Shown: positions 42,232 through 51,241 of the stretch, in pieces
Position numbering within the stretch: the first letter of the stretch is position 1
Layout: every line of letters begins with the position of its first letter
Source: an uncultured Desulfuromonas sp.
Lineage (GTDB): Bacteria; Desulfobacterota; Desulfuromonadia; Desulfuromonadales; Desulfuromonadaceae
Reading direction: 5' to 3'
DNA: 64,000 bases
Assembly (NCBI RefSeq): GCF_963678835.1
Contig: NZ_OY787470.1
Span: forward strand, 496,001-560,000
Position numbers and translations under genes: made by a program
Notes under the pieces: model-generated
Databases searched by the model: none
What the model was told of the DNA's origin: nothing
The model's input: the letters and a program-made list of their open reading frames with translations, nothing else

Positions 42232-43212
42232 ATGGCAGACAAAACGCATTATACCGAACTTGGTCTGGTCAATACTCGTGATATCTTTAAGAAAGCGGTC
42301 AGTGGCGGCTATGCCATTCCAGCATACAATTTCAATAATATGGAGCAACTCCAGGCGATTATTCACGCCAGCATTGAAACCAATTCTCCGGTGATTATCC
42401 AGGTGAGTAAAGGGGCGCGTAATTACGCCAATGCCACCATGCTGCGTTGGATGGCGAAAGGGGCTGTGGAGATGGCACGTGAGATGGGATCGCAGGTCCC
42501 TATCTGCCTGCATCTGGATCACGGCGATTCGTTTGAGTTGTGTCAGTCGTGCATCGACTCCGGTTTTTCTTCAGTCATGATTGACGGCTCTCATCTGCCT
42601 TATGAAGAGAATGTCGCTTTGACCCGTAAGGTCGTGGAGTACGCCCATCAGTTTGATGTGACCGTCGAAGGTGAGCTTGGTGTTCTTGCCGGCATTGAAG
42701 ATGAGGTTCAAGCCGAGCATTCCACCTACACCCAGCCCGATGAAGTGGAAGACTTTGTCAAGAAAACAGGAGTAGACTCACTGGCCATCTCCATCGGGAC
42801 CAGCCATGGTGCGTATAAATTCAAGCTGGCCGAAGGTGAAGAGGTGCCACCGTTGCGTTTTGATATCCTTAAAGAGATTGAGCAGCGCATCCCCGGGTTT
42901 CCCATTGTCCTGCACGGGGCATCCAGTGTGGTGCAGAGCTATGTACAACTGATCAATCAGTATGGCGGCCATCTTGATGGTGCTGTCGGTGTTCCTGAAG
43001 AGCAACTGCGTCAGGCGGCTGCCAGTGCCGTGTGTAAGATTAACATCGATTCCGACGGCCGGCTGGCCATGACCGCCAAAGTGCGAGAGTATCTGGCCAA
43101 CAATGCTGGAGAGTTTGACCCGCGTAAATATCTCGGCGCGGCACGCAGTGAACTGATTGCACTGATGAAGCATAAAAATGAAACCGTTCTGGGCAGTGCT
43201 GGAAAAGCGTGA
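42232..43212 (+). CDS. fba: Class II fructose-bisphosphate aldolase
   Basis: 326 aa. Metal-binding and active-site segments: ICLHLDHGDSFELC (zinc His and Asp), SSVMIDGSHLPYEENV, VEGELGVLAG, DSLAISIGTSHGAYKF, and FPIVLHGASSV. It cleaves or forms fructose 1,6-bisphosphate with a divalent metal. RBS CTGGAGG precedes ATG. Paired divergently with gap. In an acetate-oxidising anaerobe the pair would work mainly for gluconeogenesis; this is inference. Confidence 0.97.
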   Translation: MADKTHYTELGLVNTRDIFKKAVSGGYAIPAYNFNNMEQLQAIIHASIETNSPVIIQVSKGARNYANATMLRWMAKGAVEMAREMGSQVPICLHLDHGDSFELCQSCIDSGFSSVMIDGSHLPYEENVALTRKVVEYAHQFDVTVEGELGVLAGIEDEVQAEHSTYTQPDEVEDFVKKTGVDSLAISIGTSHGAYKFKLAEGEEVPPLRFDILKEIEQRIPGFPIVLHGASSVVQSYVQLINQYGGHLDGAVGVPEEQLRQAAASAVCKINIDSDGRLAMTAKVREYLANNAGEFDPRKYLGAARSELIALMKHKNETVLGSAGKA

Positions 43213-43350
43213 TCCGATAAACGTCTATTTTCCCCTGTTGTTTTTGGTGTTTACACGATTCTCGTGGTTGCATTTACAGTTTAGATGCACTAGAGTAAAT
43301 AAAACCAAAATAGTTATCTATTAACCGGTGAACAGTATCAGGAGATTCTC

Positions 43351-43857
43351 ATGATCAGTGATTCCATGACCAAAGCGCTTAACGAGCAGATGAACTACGA
43401 ATTTTATTCCGCCAATATTTATCTGTCGATGAGTGCCTATTGTAACCACAAAGGCCTGGATGGTTTCGCCAACTGGTTTTACAACCAGTATCAGGAAGAG
43501 ATGATTCATGCCATGAAGTTTTACCACTACATTCTCGATCAGGGGCAACCGGTGGAGATCGATCAGTGTCCTAAGCCGGAGAATGATTTCGGCGCGCCTC
43601 TGGAGATGTTTCAGACCACGCTGGGCCATGAGCAGGAAGTGACCAAACGCATTTACTCTCTGGTCGATCTGGCTCTTGACGAGCGTGATCACGGCACCAA
43701 TTCGTTTTTGCAGTGGTTTGTCACTGAGCAAGTTGAAGAGGAAGCAACAGTTAACAGCATTATTGACAAGCTGAAATTGGTTGAAGGTACCGGCAATGGT
43801 ATTTTTATGCTGAACAATGACCTTGGCCAACGTCAGGCTCCGACAGAAACGGTTTAA
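43351..43857 (+). CDS. ftnA: Non-heme ferritin
   Basis: 168 aa. Ferroxidase ligands in LNEQMNYEFYSANIYL (Glu17-type), YQEEMIHAMKFYHYI (E-x-x-H) and FVTEQVEEEATV. No heme-binding Met pattern of bacterioferritin. It oxidises Fe(II) and stores Fe(III) as a 24-mer. RBS CAGGAG. Two rubredoxin genes follow on the same strand, suggesting an iron/oxidative stress cluster. Confidence 0.95.
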   Translation: MISDSMTKALNEQMNYEFYSANIYLSMSAYCNHKGLDGFANWFYNQYQEEMIHAMKFYHYILDQGQPVEIDQCPKPENDFGAPLEMFQTTLGHEQEVTKRIYSLVDLALDERDHGTNSFLQWFVTEQVEEEATVNSIIDKLKLVEGTGNGIFMLNNDLGQRQAPTETV

Positions 43858-43937
43858 TATCCTGTTACGCTAAAAAACAGGTGCTCTATGCTTAAAGCCT
43901 CTGTGAGTACATCCATCAATCCATAAGGAGGGAATTC

Positions 43938-44102
43938 ATGGAAAAGTATGTTTGCACGGCCTGTGGTTATGTGTACGATCCTGCTGAGGGAGATCCCGAT
44001 TCCGGTATTGATCCGGGAACCGCTTTTGCCGATATTCCTGATGATTGGGTTTGCCCGATATGTGGGGTATCAAAAGATATGTTTGAGCTGGTCACTGAAT
44101 AG
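43938..44102 (+). CDS. Rubredoxin (first copy)
   Basis: 54 aa, below common ORF cut-offs. Two Cys pairs, [12 protein letters not shown] and WVCPICGV, bind one Fe; [20 protein letters not shown] is the standard rubredoxin middle. RBS AAGGAGGG. It carries single electrons, often to rubrerythrin, superoxide reductase or flavoproteins that reduce oxygen. A terminator follows at 44123. Confidence 0.97.
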   Translation: MEKYVCTACGYVYDPAEGDPDSGIDPGTAFADIPDDWVCPICGVSKDMFELVTE

Positions 44103-44122
44103 ATTGTAACGTGACGATCCCT

Positions 44123-44152
44123 GTAAAGCCGACGGGCAACCGTCGGCTTTTT
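44123..44152 (+). terminator. Rho-independent terminator after first rubredoxin
   Basis: AAAGCCGACGG / CCGTCGGCTTTTTT with a short loop. Confidence 0.9.
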
Positions 44153-44264
44153 TGATCATAGAGTCGCATGCTTAGGATGAGGAACTGTTTATAATAAGAT
44201 CTTGACGATCAGAAAGCATAACGGTACGTTGGACTGATCATTAAACCTAGCCAAGGAGAACATT

Positions 44265-44429
44265 ATGGAAAAGTACGTCTGTGGGCCGTGTGGTTACATT
44301 TATGACCCTGCCGAAGGTGATCCCGATTCCGGTATCGCCGCAGGCACTGCCTTTGCCGATCTGCCGGATGACTGGGTTTGCCCTGTATGTGGTGTGGGCA
44401 AGGATGCGTTTGATCCTTACGACGAATAA
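44265..44429 (+). CDS. Rubredoxin (second copy)
   Basis: 54 aa, closely similar to the copy 160 bp upstream: [12 protein letters not shown] and WVCPVCGV ligands. Differences cluster around [15 protein letters not shown] and the acidic tail (FDPYDE). RBS AAGGAGAA. It has its own leader and terminator, so the two copies can be expressed separately; clearly a tandem duplication. Confidence 0.97.
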   Translation: MEKYVCGPCGYIYDPAEGDPDSGIAAGTAFADLPDDWVCPVCGVGKDAFDPYDE

Positions 44430-44448
44430 TCGTCATCGTATAAGAGCT

Positions 44449-44491
44449 AACACCAACGCCCCGGCTGTTTCAGCCGGGGCGTTGGTGTCTC
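44449..44491. terminator. Hairpin terminator after second rubredoxin
   Basis: ACACCAACGCCCCGGCTG and CAGCCGGGGCGTTGGTGT form an 18-bp stem; no long T-run follows. Confidence 0.75.
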
Positions 44492-44545
44492 TGGTGGTGT
44501 TCTTCGTTGCTTCGCAGTGAATGTTGGCCACGCCTTGTTCCAAGG

Positions 44546-45715
44546 CTATTGTGCAAATGTTACTCGGACCTTAATCGACTCCGCCTGACGCTCCACTATA
44601 AGAGTTACCGTATCTCCCGGCTGCTGTTGACGCAGCGCATAGATCACATCAAAGGGCTCTTTGACGGCTTCGCCATTGAGCGAAACAATCCGGTCCTGAG
44701 CTTTAATTCCAGAAGATTCCGCCAGGCTCCCCGGCATCACTTTGTCAATCACCACACCGTCATCCTGCTGCTCAAGCAGCACGCCCAGTCGCATATGTTG
44801 CGGCCCGGCTTCGTAACGATTGTAGAGCAGGTAGTCGTAAGGCAGCAGCGGCAGTTCCGGCAATGTGACCTGCATAAAGCGATCCTGCTTGCTGTCATCG
44901 ATCTCCACTTCATCATTACCGACCAGACTGTAGGATAGCGGCAATTTCTGGTAGACACGGCGAGGAATGCCGAAGCCGTTGCGGACATGATTGCCACCGG
45001 CCAAAACCAGCAGGTGATCGTGCGTATGTTCTGGCTGGCTAAGATAGTCGACCACGGTTTGCGCCATGGTGTTGTCCCACAGGTTCTGGATGCGAATAAA
45101 CGCCTCTGCTTCGCCGTTGCCGTGATCATGTCCGGCAAAGTAGGCCATCAGCGTGGCATGGTAATACGGATCATCCACCTGTGGCGTGGTTTCTTTACCC
45201 TGCATCACCGCCATTTTTTGTTTAGGGCTGACATTGAGGGCAATGATGGGAATGTGATGTTCACGCATCGTGGTGAGCAGATCGCGGTAGTAGGCATAAT
45301 CGATGCCCCAGCTCTCATACCAGTGCAGTTGACGCAGGAAACTTTTTTCGTCCAGCTCGCCGGCAATCCAGCGATCAAGAACCGGCTGCTGATCGTGATG
45401 AAACATTTCCATGCCGACCGCGACATGTTGCGGATAGCGCTGAATCAGGTGGTTGAGAATGGTGAGTTGAAAACGGTGTGATGCCGGATTGTCATGAGTC
45501 TCTCCAGCATAAATGATGCGATCACTGCTAATGTCGGCAAGCATCTGCTCTGTGGAGACGATGGTTCCGGTTGGCAGATGGACGAGCGTGTCAGGAACCG
45601 GCTTTTCGGTCAGAGGGTAAGGATTGGCGGCGCGCCCCAGAGTTTCAGGCGTTGGGGCGCAACCGGTGACGGACAGGATCGTCAGCAGGAGTGTTACGAA
45701 CAAAATTTGGCGCAT
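44546..45715 (-). CDS. ChaN-type lipoprotein with PDZ domain
   Basis: About 389 aa from ATG 45715; a GTG lies two codons upstream. Lipobox in LLTILSVTGCAP. The ChaN/haem-binding uptake domain (residues 35-265) has IIYAGETHDNPASHRFQ, VAVGMEMFHHDQQPVLD and LVLAGGNHVRNGFGIP. A C-terminal PDZ domain (about 300-385; LGVLLEQQDDGVVIDKVMPGSLAESSGIKAQDRIVSLNG) follows. ChaN of Campylobacter binds haem pairs; the fold is shared with Tiki proteases, so a peptidase-like role is also possible. Outer-membrane or periplasmic. Confidence 0.87.
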   Translation of the reverse strand: MRQILFVTLLLTILSVTGCAPTPETLGRAANPYPLTEKPVPDTLVHLPTGTIVSTEQMLADISSDRIIYAGETHDNPASHRFQLTILNHLIQRYPQHVAVGMEMFHHDQQPVLDRWIAGELDEKSFLRQLHWYESWGIDYAYYRDLLTTMREHHIPIIALNVSPKQKMAVMQGKETTPQVDDPYYHATLMAYFAGHDHGNGEAEAFIRIQNLWDNTMAQTVVDYLSQPEHTHDHLLVLAGGNHVRNGFGIPRRVYQKLPLSYSLVGNDEVEIDDSKQDRFMQVTLPELPLLPYDYLLYNRYEAGPQHMRLGVLLEQQDDGVVIDKVMPGSLAESSGIKAQDRIVSLNGEAVKEPFDVIYALRQQQPGDTVTLIVERQAESIKVRVTFAQ

Positions 45716-45763
45716 GGTCACTGGCTGCGGGGTCGCGATCTGTGAATAGAACAGGGGCAGAGG

Positions 45764-46555
45764 CTACTTGAAGATATTCTTTGAATAGAAAATCTCTGTC
45801 ATCTCCCGGCGCAGCAGTTCACGAACCCGCGTTTTCTCCGCATCGGAAAAATCCTGCATCGCCGTCCCGAATAAATACTTCTCCAGCTCAACATCTTTGA
45901 GCAACATCTTGGTATGAAACAGGTTCTCCTGATAAATATTGATGTCGACGCAATCATACAACGCCAGAGTGCTCCGTTTGATGTACTGCTGGATTGAGTG
46001 AATGCTGTGGTCGATGTAGTGCTTTTTACCATGCACGTCACGTGTGAAGCCGCGCACTTTGTAATCCATCAGGACAATATCCGACTCAAACGATTCAATC
46101 AGGTGATTAAGCGCTTTGAGCGGACTGATTTTACCACAGGTTGAGACGTCAACGTCGACCCGAAACGTCGAAATACCGAGCTTGCTGTCGGTTTCCGGAT
46201 AGGTGTGAATGCACAGGTGGCTTTTATCGAGGTGCGCCAGAACCTGATCCGGTTTTGGATCTACCGGTTCTTCGGCGATCAATACGGTAACACTGGCCCC
46301 CATTGGGTCATAGTCCTGACTGGAAATATTCAGGACATTGGCACCGATAATGTCAGAGACCTCGCAGAGGATTTTTTCCAGCCGTTCGGCGTTGTATTCC
46401 TCGTCGATATATTCGAGATATTCTTTACGCGATTGAGGGGCCTTGGCGTAACAGATGTCGTAGATGTTAAACGACAGTGTTTTAGTCAGGTTGTTAAAAC
46501 CGCGCAGTTTGATTTTTTTGGGACGCTTGGTACGGGTTACTTTCTTTGCACACAT
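45764..46555 (-). CDS. speD: S-adenosylmethionine decarboxylase proenzyme (E. coli type)
   Basis: 263 aa. The self-cleavage site that makes the pyruvoyl group lies in [12 protein letters not shown], between Lys and Ser. Other conserved segments: [27 protein letters not shown]. The length fits the class 1A enzyme. The product, decarboxylated AdoMet, feeds spermidine synthesis. No speE is nearby. RBS AAAGGAGATC precedes ATG. The ~200-nt leader between the TolC terminator and the start is long for a single gene. Confidence 0.95.
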   Translation of the reverse strand: MCAKKVTRTKRPKKIKLRGFNNLTKTLSFNIYDICYAKAPQSRKEYLEYIDEEYNAERLEKILCEVSDIIGANVLNISSQDYDPMGASVTVLIAEEPVDPKPDQVLAHLDKSHLCIHTYPETDSKLGISTFRVDVDVSTCGKISPLKALNHLIESFESDIVLMDYKVRGFTRDVHGKKHYIDHSIHSIQQYIKRSTLALYDCVDINIYQENLFHTKMLLKDVELEKYLFGTAMQDFSDAEKTRVRELLRREMTEIFYSKNIFK

Positions 46556-46763
46556 GGCCGATCTCCTTTGACAGACCCGTTGGCGAGCCTGCGGTCTCCT
46601 GGCGGAAACCCAAAATGGACAGCGGGGGATGCCGTCAATTTTGTAAGCGGGACACCAGCGGTTCCGGAGCCCGAAGATGATATCTCTCTATCACCTGACA
46701 TTTGCCGAATGTTTGGGGGCACCAAACGGCGTCATAAGATCATAAAAGGAAGGGGAGAACAAG
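46556..46763 (-). promoter_or_regulatory. Long speD leader, possibly structured
   Basis: About 200 bp with no supported gene. It contains the hairpin GTTTGG-TGCCC-CCAAAC and several short complementary segments, and one short ORF that ends inside speD. It could be an attenuator or small-molecule sensing leader, but I recognise no known riboswitch. Confidence 0.35.
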
Positions 46764-46814
46764 AAAAATGCGTTGCCGTGCAGAAAAAAGTTTCTGTTCC
46801 GGCAACGCATTTTT
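46764..46814 (-). terminator. Terminator of the RND efflux operon
   Basis: AAAAATGCGTTGCCG and CGGCAACGCATTTTT, 15-bp perfect arms with a 21-nt loop, T-run on the minus strand, ~50 bp after the TolC gene. Confidence 0.85.
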
Positions 46815-46864
46815 TAACGTGTTTTCACGGATCTATCGGTCTTAAAATCAGCTCGAACGAAACA

Positions 46865-48145
46865 CTACTGAATGGTGGTGTCTGCAAACGCGCCGATGAG
46901 ATGTTGAATGGTAAAGTAGGCCGAGTAAATCGTTGTGCGCGCATTAATAATATTGAGGTCGGCACGGGTCTGGTAGAAAATCGCATCGAGCAGTTCCGCC
47001 GAGGTGGTCAGACCCTGATCAAACGATAACCGGGTGATGCGCAGATTCTCGCGCGCCTGTTCGCTGTTGGTTTGAGCCACCTTGAGGTTGTCATAGGCCA
47101 ACAGGAAGTCACGGCGCAGGTTGTCGAGCTGTGTCACCAATTCGTGTTCCCGTTCCTGATAATTAAAGTTGGCGCGGTCCGCAGCCAATTGCGCTTGCTT
47201 GCGATTGGCGTCGTCCTTAAAGCCATCGAATAAATTCAAGCTCAATTGGAGTTGCGTGGTGAGTTCTTCGTCTCGCTCATCACCTTCATCAAACCAATAA
47301 TCATTCTCGTGACGGGACAGTTCACTCACCAGATCGGCGCGTGGCAGATAACGATCACCTGTCGCCTTGTGGGCCAGGGATGCGGACTCAATAACATGGC
47401 GCAAGGCGAGCAGCTCGCGGTTGGCGCTGAGTAACTGCTCCTGAAGGGCCTGTTGATCGGCCAATTGAGGCAGCTGAGTCAACTCGTCGAGGTTGAGGGT
47501 GTCGAGGGTGACTGCGGTCAGGGTCTGGCGTTGCAGTTGGGCAATTTGCTGACGAATGGCGGTCTCGGCGGTGTTGACATCGAGACGGGCATTTTCCAGT
47601 TCTACCTCGATTCTCAACACATCGTTGCGGGTCAGCAGACCAACATCGAATTTGGCCTGGGCATTGTGGCGCTCTTGCTCGTAGAGTTCCACCGCATGGC
47701 GTGCCACTTCTAGATTCTGCAACTGTTGCTTGATTTGCAGGCAGGTTTGCGCCACCTGCTCCTGAACGGTCTGTTGAATCTCCTTGAGTTGCCAGTGGGC
47801 GACCTGATGCTGTTGTTTTTTGCTGAGCAAACGGTAGTAATCGCCGAAGCCGTTGAACAGGTTCCAGGTCAGCTGAATGCCGCGGCTGTGATATTCTTCC
47901 GGTTCAAGAAGTGTCTCGTCACGCCGGTTTTGTGCTTGATAAAACACGTTGACCGAAGGCATGAATTCACCGCGTTGATAACGAACCCCTTGCTGCTGTT
48001 CGTGCATGGCGGCCTGGTATTCTCGCACCAGGTAACGTTGTGAAGCGGCTGTATTTTGTAACTCACTGATCGTCCAAGCCGAAGCCAGACTCGGCAGAGC
48101 CAGCACCAGAATGCACAGTGTGATGATCGTCGATTTATTCCGCAT
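46865..48145 (-). CDS. TolC family outer-membrane efflux protein
   Basis: 426 aa from ATG at 48145; longer readings lie inside the RND gene. Signal peptide MRNKSTIITLCILVLALPSLASA. Two OEP repeats with long coiled coils (YEQERHNAQAKFDVGLLTRNDVLRIEVELENARLDV; NSEQARENLRITRLSFDQGLTTSAELLDAIFYQ). It forms the outer-membrane channel of the RND pump. The start overlaps the RND stop by 11 bp. Last gene of the operon; followed by a strong terminator. Confidence 0.92.
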   Translation of the reverse strand: MRNKSTIITLCILVLALPSLASAWTISELQNTAASQRYLVREYQAAMHEQQQGVRYQRGEFMPSVNVFYQAQNRRDETLLEPEEYHSRGIQLTWNLFNGFGDYYRLLSKKQQHQVAHWQLKEIQQTVQEQVAQTCLQIKQQLQNLEVARHAVELYEQERHNAQAKFDVGLLTRNDVLRIEVELENARLDVNTAETAIRQQIAQLQRQTLTAVTLDTLNLDELTQLPQLADQQALQEQLLSANRELLALRHVIESASLAHKATGDRYLPRADLVSELSRHENDYWFDEGDERDEELTTQLQLSLNLFDGFKDDANRKQAQLAADRANFNYQEREHELVTQLDNLRRDFLLAYDNLKVAQTNSEQARENLRITRLSFDQGLTTSAELLDAIFYQTRADLNIINARTTIYSAYFTIQHLIGAFADTTIQ

Positions 48146-51100
48146 TTTCAGCCCTTTCGCGATGAATAAAGAAAGCCAGCAAAGCCGGGATAACAAACAG
48201 GGTGAAGAGCGTCGAGACCAGCAGTCCACCGAGCAAGACGCTGCCGATGCCGCGATACAGTTCACTGCCGGCTCCCGTGGACAACACCAACGGCAGCAGG
48301 CCAAACAGACTGGTGGTGGTACTCATAAAGATCGGCCGGATACGGGTGCGTACCGATTCTCGAATCGCTTCAATGCCCTTCATCCCCTCAAACCGCACAT
48401 TGTTCAACGATTGATGGACAATGAGAATGGCGTTGTTGACCACGGTTCCGATGAGAATAATAAAACCGAGCATGGTCAGAATGTCAAATCCTTGTGGGGC
48501 AACGAACAGATTGACTGCCTTGAGGCCGATAAAACCACCTGCTGCGGCCAGCGGCACGCTGAACATGATGATCAGCGGGTAGAAGAAGTTCTCAAACAAT
48601 ACCGCCATCAGCAGGTAGGTGATCACCAGGGCCAGCAGTAGATTCCACTGCAGCGCCTCGCGAGTTTCGACCAGTTTGTCGGCGTTACCACCGATAAAAA
48701 TTTGGGTGCCGTCGAGCTTGCCGCCCTTGCGCAACTGAGCGACCAGCCCTTCAATGGTCTCCGTGGCCTGTTGCAGCGGGATGTCTGCTGACGGAGTGAC
48801 CTGCAAGGTGATATTACGCCGTCGCTCGTAGTGGTCGATCTGAGTCATGCCTTGTTCGTACTCGGCGCGGGCAATGTCGCCAACGCGGATCAGTTCGCCG
48901 TAACGGTTGACAATCGTGCTGTTGAGGATGTCTTCCGGGCTGCGCACCTCGGCATCACTGGCTTTAACGACCAGATCCACCTTACGGGTGCCATCCGGCA
49001 TGTAATCGCCAATCTGACGACCATCCATCAGCACGTCGACATATTCACCCAGTTCGGTCTCGGTGAGTCCGTTGGCCACCAGTTTTTTCTTGTCCGGGAC
49101 GATACTGACTTCCGGATAGCTGATCTCCAGAGAAGGGACCGGACGGATCTGCGATTGGGGAATGGCCTGGCTGATCGCGCCATACAGGGTGCGACCGGCG
49201 TTAACCAGGGTGGGCAGTTCGGTGCCGGTGATATTGACTTCGACCGCCCGGCCTTCACCAATATTGCTTTCAAAAATACCCGCCTGCAAACTGACGCCGA
49301 TCATGTCCGGGATCGAGTTCATTACCCGGGTCATCAGTGGCATCATACCACGTGCTTCAGTTTCATGAGTACTGAGCGAACCCATGATATTGAGGTCCGG
49401 TGTGGCGACAAAGAAGGTGGTTTTGATCTGGGGAATGCCGTCTTTCCAATCCTCTTTGACGTAGGGTTCCACTTGCTTGTAGACGTACTGACCGATGGAC
49501 TCCCGTTTTTCCACCGACAGACCCGGTGGTGGAATCAGGATGTTCATGATCAGGTTCCGATTGCCCTGGGGCAGGTATTCCGACTTGGGCAGCAGAATCC
49601 AGACCAGCAATGCTGCCGCAAGGGTAAGCAGCGTCACGGTCATGATCCGCGTGGCGACTGATTTCAGCGACAGATCGGAAAAACGCATAATGCCATCGAC
49701 AAAACGCTGGCCAAAACGACCGATCCGATCTGTTTTCTGTTCAATGACGGGGCGTCGCCCATAGACCAGATTGGCCAGACAGGGGATAACCACCAGTGAC
49801 ACAATCATACTGAGCAGAATGGCAAAGGTGATAGCAATGGCAATATCGCGAAACAGTTGTCCGGCTTCTTGCTCAATAAAAATAACCGGCAGGAACACGG
49901 CGACGGTTGTTGCTGTGGACGCCAGAACCGCGCCGAATACCTCAGAGGCACCGTCTAAGGCTGCATCAAAGGCCTTTTTGCCCATCTGACGGTGACGGTC
50001 GATGTTTTCCAGAACAACAATGGCACTGTCGACCAGCATACCGATGGCAAACGAAATCCCCGCCAGACTGACGACGTTGAGATTGCGGTGAAAAACCCAC
50101 AGCGAGATAAACGTGCCGATAACCGACACTGGAATGGCAATGGCCGTGATAGCGGTGCCTGAAACACTGCGCAAAAACACCAGCAAGACCACGATGGCCA
50201 GTAACCCACCGATCAGCGCATTCTGTTTAACAATGCTGATCGCCGTATTGATGTACGGGGTCTGGTCATACACCCAATCGAACGCTAACCCGTTGTCAGC
50301 CAGCAGCCCGGCGTTGAGTTCGTCAATGGTTTCGTGGGCACGCTGTACCAGGTCGATGACATTGGCGCCTTTTTCTTTACGGATACCGACAACAATACAC
50401 GGTTTGCCATTGTTTTGAACGGCAAAGGTGCGTTTTTCAAACCCTTCCTGGGTGGTGGCGACATCACGCAGATAAACGCGCTTGATGCCGTCATCGACCA
50501 GAACCACATCGAGCGGATCTGTTTTATTCTGGAACCGGCTGACGGTACGGATGCGGTAATCTTTTTTACCGATGCTCAGGTTACCGGCCGAGGTGTTTTC
50601 ATTGGCCTGTTGCAACGAGTGGGTCACCTGACTGATGGTGATGTTGTGGCGCGCCATTTTTTCGCGGTCAACGACCACCTGCAGCTCTTTTTCGGTGCCA
50701 CCGCCGACAAACAGAGAGCCGACACCGTCGATCCGTTCCAGATGTTGTTCCACCTCGTTGTCGTAAAAGGTGCGGTATTGATCGATGGGCGTTTCATTGC
50801 CCTGCTTGGTTTTGAGCAGCAACCAGATGACCGGTGAGCTGTTGGCACCCGCCGCTTCAATGATCGGCTTGTCGACGTTTTCCGGGTAGTCGCCGACTTC
50901 ATCGAGTTTATTGGCCACTCGTAGCAGGGCGTTGTCGATATCAACACCGACTTTGAACACCAGGCTGATGGTGCCGTAATTGTTGTAACTGGAGCTCTCC
51001 AGGCTGATCAGATTTTGCAGACCTTTGAGGGCGTCCTCCTGATCTTCGATAATCTCCTGCTCAATATCGTACGGTGTCGCTCCCGGCCAGGTGGTGGTGA

Positions 51101-51239
51101 CGGTGATCTCCGGCAACTCGACATCCGGAGTTAACTGGACGGGAAGCTTGTTGAGGCCGATGATGCCGAACATGAGGATCATGATGACAAACACGGCCAC
51201 GGAAACCGGTTTTTTAATGCTGTAATGAAGAACGCTCAT
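48135..51239 (-). CDS. RND family efflux transporter (HAE1/AcrB-like)
   Basis: 1034 aa. Twelve membrane helices in two halves with large periplasmic loops. The proton-relay region FAIGMLVDSAIVVLENIDRHR carries the Asp pair. Other marks: VQLTPDVELPEITVTTTWPGA near the N-terminus, and a glycine-rich late helix (LLPLVLSTGAGSELYRGIGSVLLGGLLVSTLFT). It exports drugs, detergents or solvents by proton antiport. It lies 2 bp after the adaptor gene. The sequence is closer to the broad HAE1 group than to metal (CusA) pumps: the metal-binding Met cluster is not apparent. Confidence 0.95.
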   Translation of the reverse strand: MSVLHYSIKKPVSVAVFVIMILMFGIIGLNKLPVQLTPDVELPEITVTTTWPGATPYDIEQEIIEDQEDALKGLQNLISLESSSYNNYGTISLVFKVGVDIDNALLRVANKLDEVGDYPENVDKPIIEAAGANSSPVIWLLLKTKQGNETPIDQYRTFYDNEVEQHLERIDGVGSLFVGGGTEKELQVVVDREKMARHNITISQVTHSLQQANENTSAGNLSIGKKDYRIRTVSRFQNKTDPLDVVLVDDGIKRVYLRDVATTQEGFEKRTFAVQNNGKPCIVVGIRKEKGANVIDLVQRAHETIDELNAGLLADNGLAFDWVYDQTPYINTAISIVKQNALIGGLLAIVVLLVFLRSVSGTAITAIAIPVSVIGTFISLWVFHRNLNVVSLAGISFAIGMLVDSAIVVLENIDRHRQMGKKAFDAALDGASEVFGAVLASTATTVAVFLPVIFIEQEAGQLFRDIAIAITFAILLSMIVSLVVIPCLANLVYGRRPVIEQKTDRIGRFGQRFVDGIMRFSDLSLKSVATRIMTVTLLTLAAALLVWILLPKSEYLPQGNRNLIMNILIPPPGLSVEKRESIGQYVYKQVEPYVKEDWKDGIPQIKTTFFVATPDLNIMGSLSTHETEARGMMPLMTRVMNSIPDMIGVSLQAGIFESNIGEGRAVEVNITGTELPTLVNAGRTLYGAISQAIPQSQIRPVPSLEISYPEVSIVPDKKKLVANGLTETELGEYVDVLMDGRQIGDYMPDGTRKVDLVVKASDAEVRSPEDILNSTIVNRYGELIRVGDIARAEYEQGMTQIDHYERRRNITLQVTPSADIPLQQATETIEGLVAQLRKGGKLDGTQIFIGGNADKLVETREALQWNLLLALVITYLLMAVLFENFFYPLIIMFSVPLAAAGGFIGLKAVNLFVAPQGFDILTMLGFIILIGTVVNNAILIVHQSLNNVRFEGMKGIEAIRESVRTRIRPIFMSTTTSLFGLLPLVLSTGAGSELYRGIGSVLLGGLLVSTLFTLFVIPALLAFFIHRERAENAE

Positions 51240-51241
51240 GG

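Noticed and set aside
46537..46725. Small ORF upstream of speD on the minus strand
   Set aside because: Overlaps the speD start in another frame and has no RBS or recognisable domain; kept only as part of the leader discussion.
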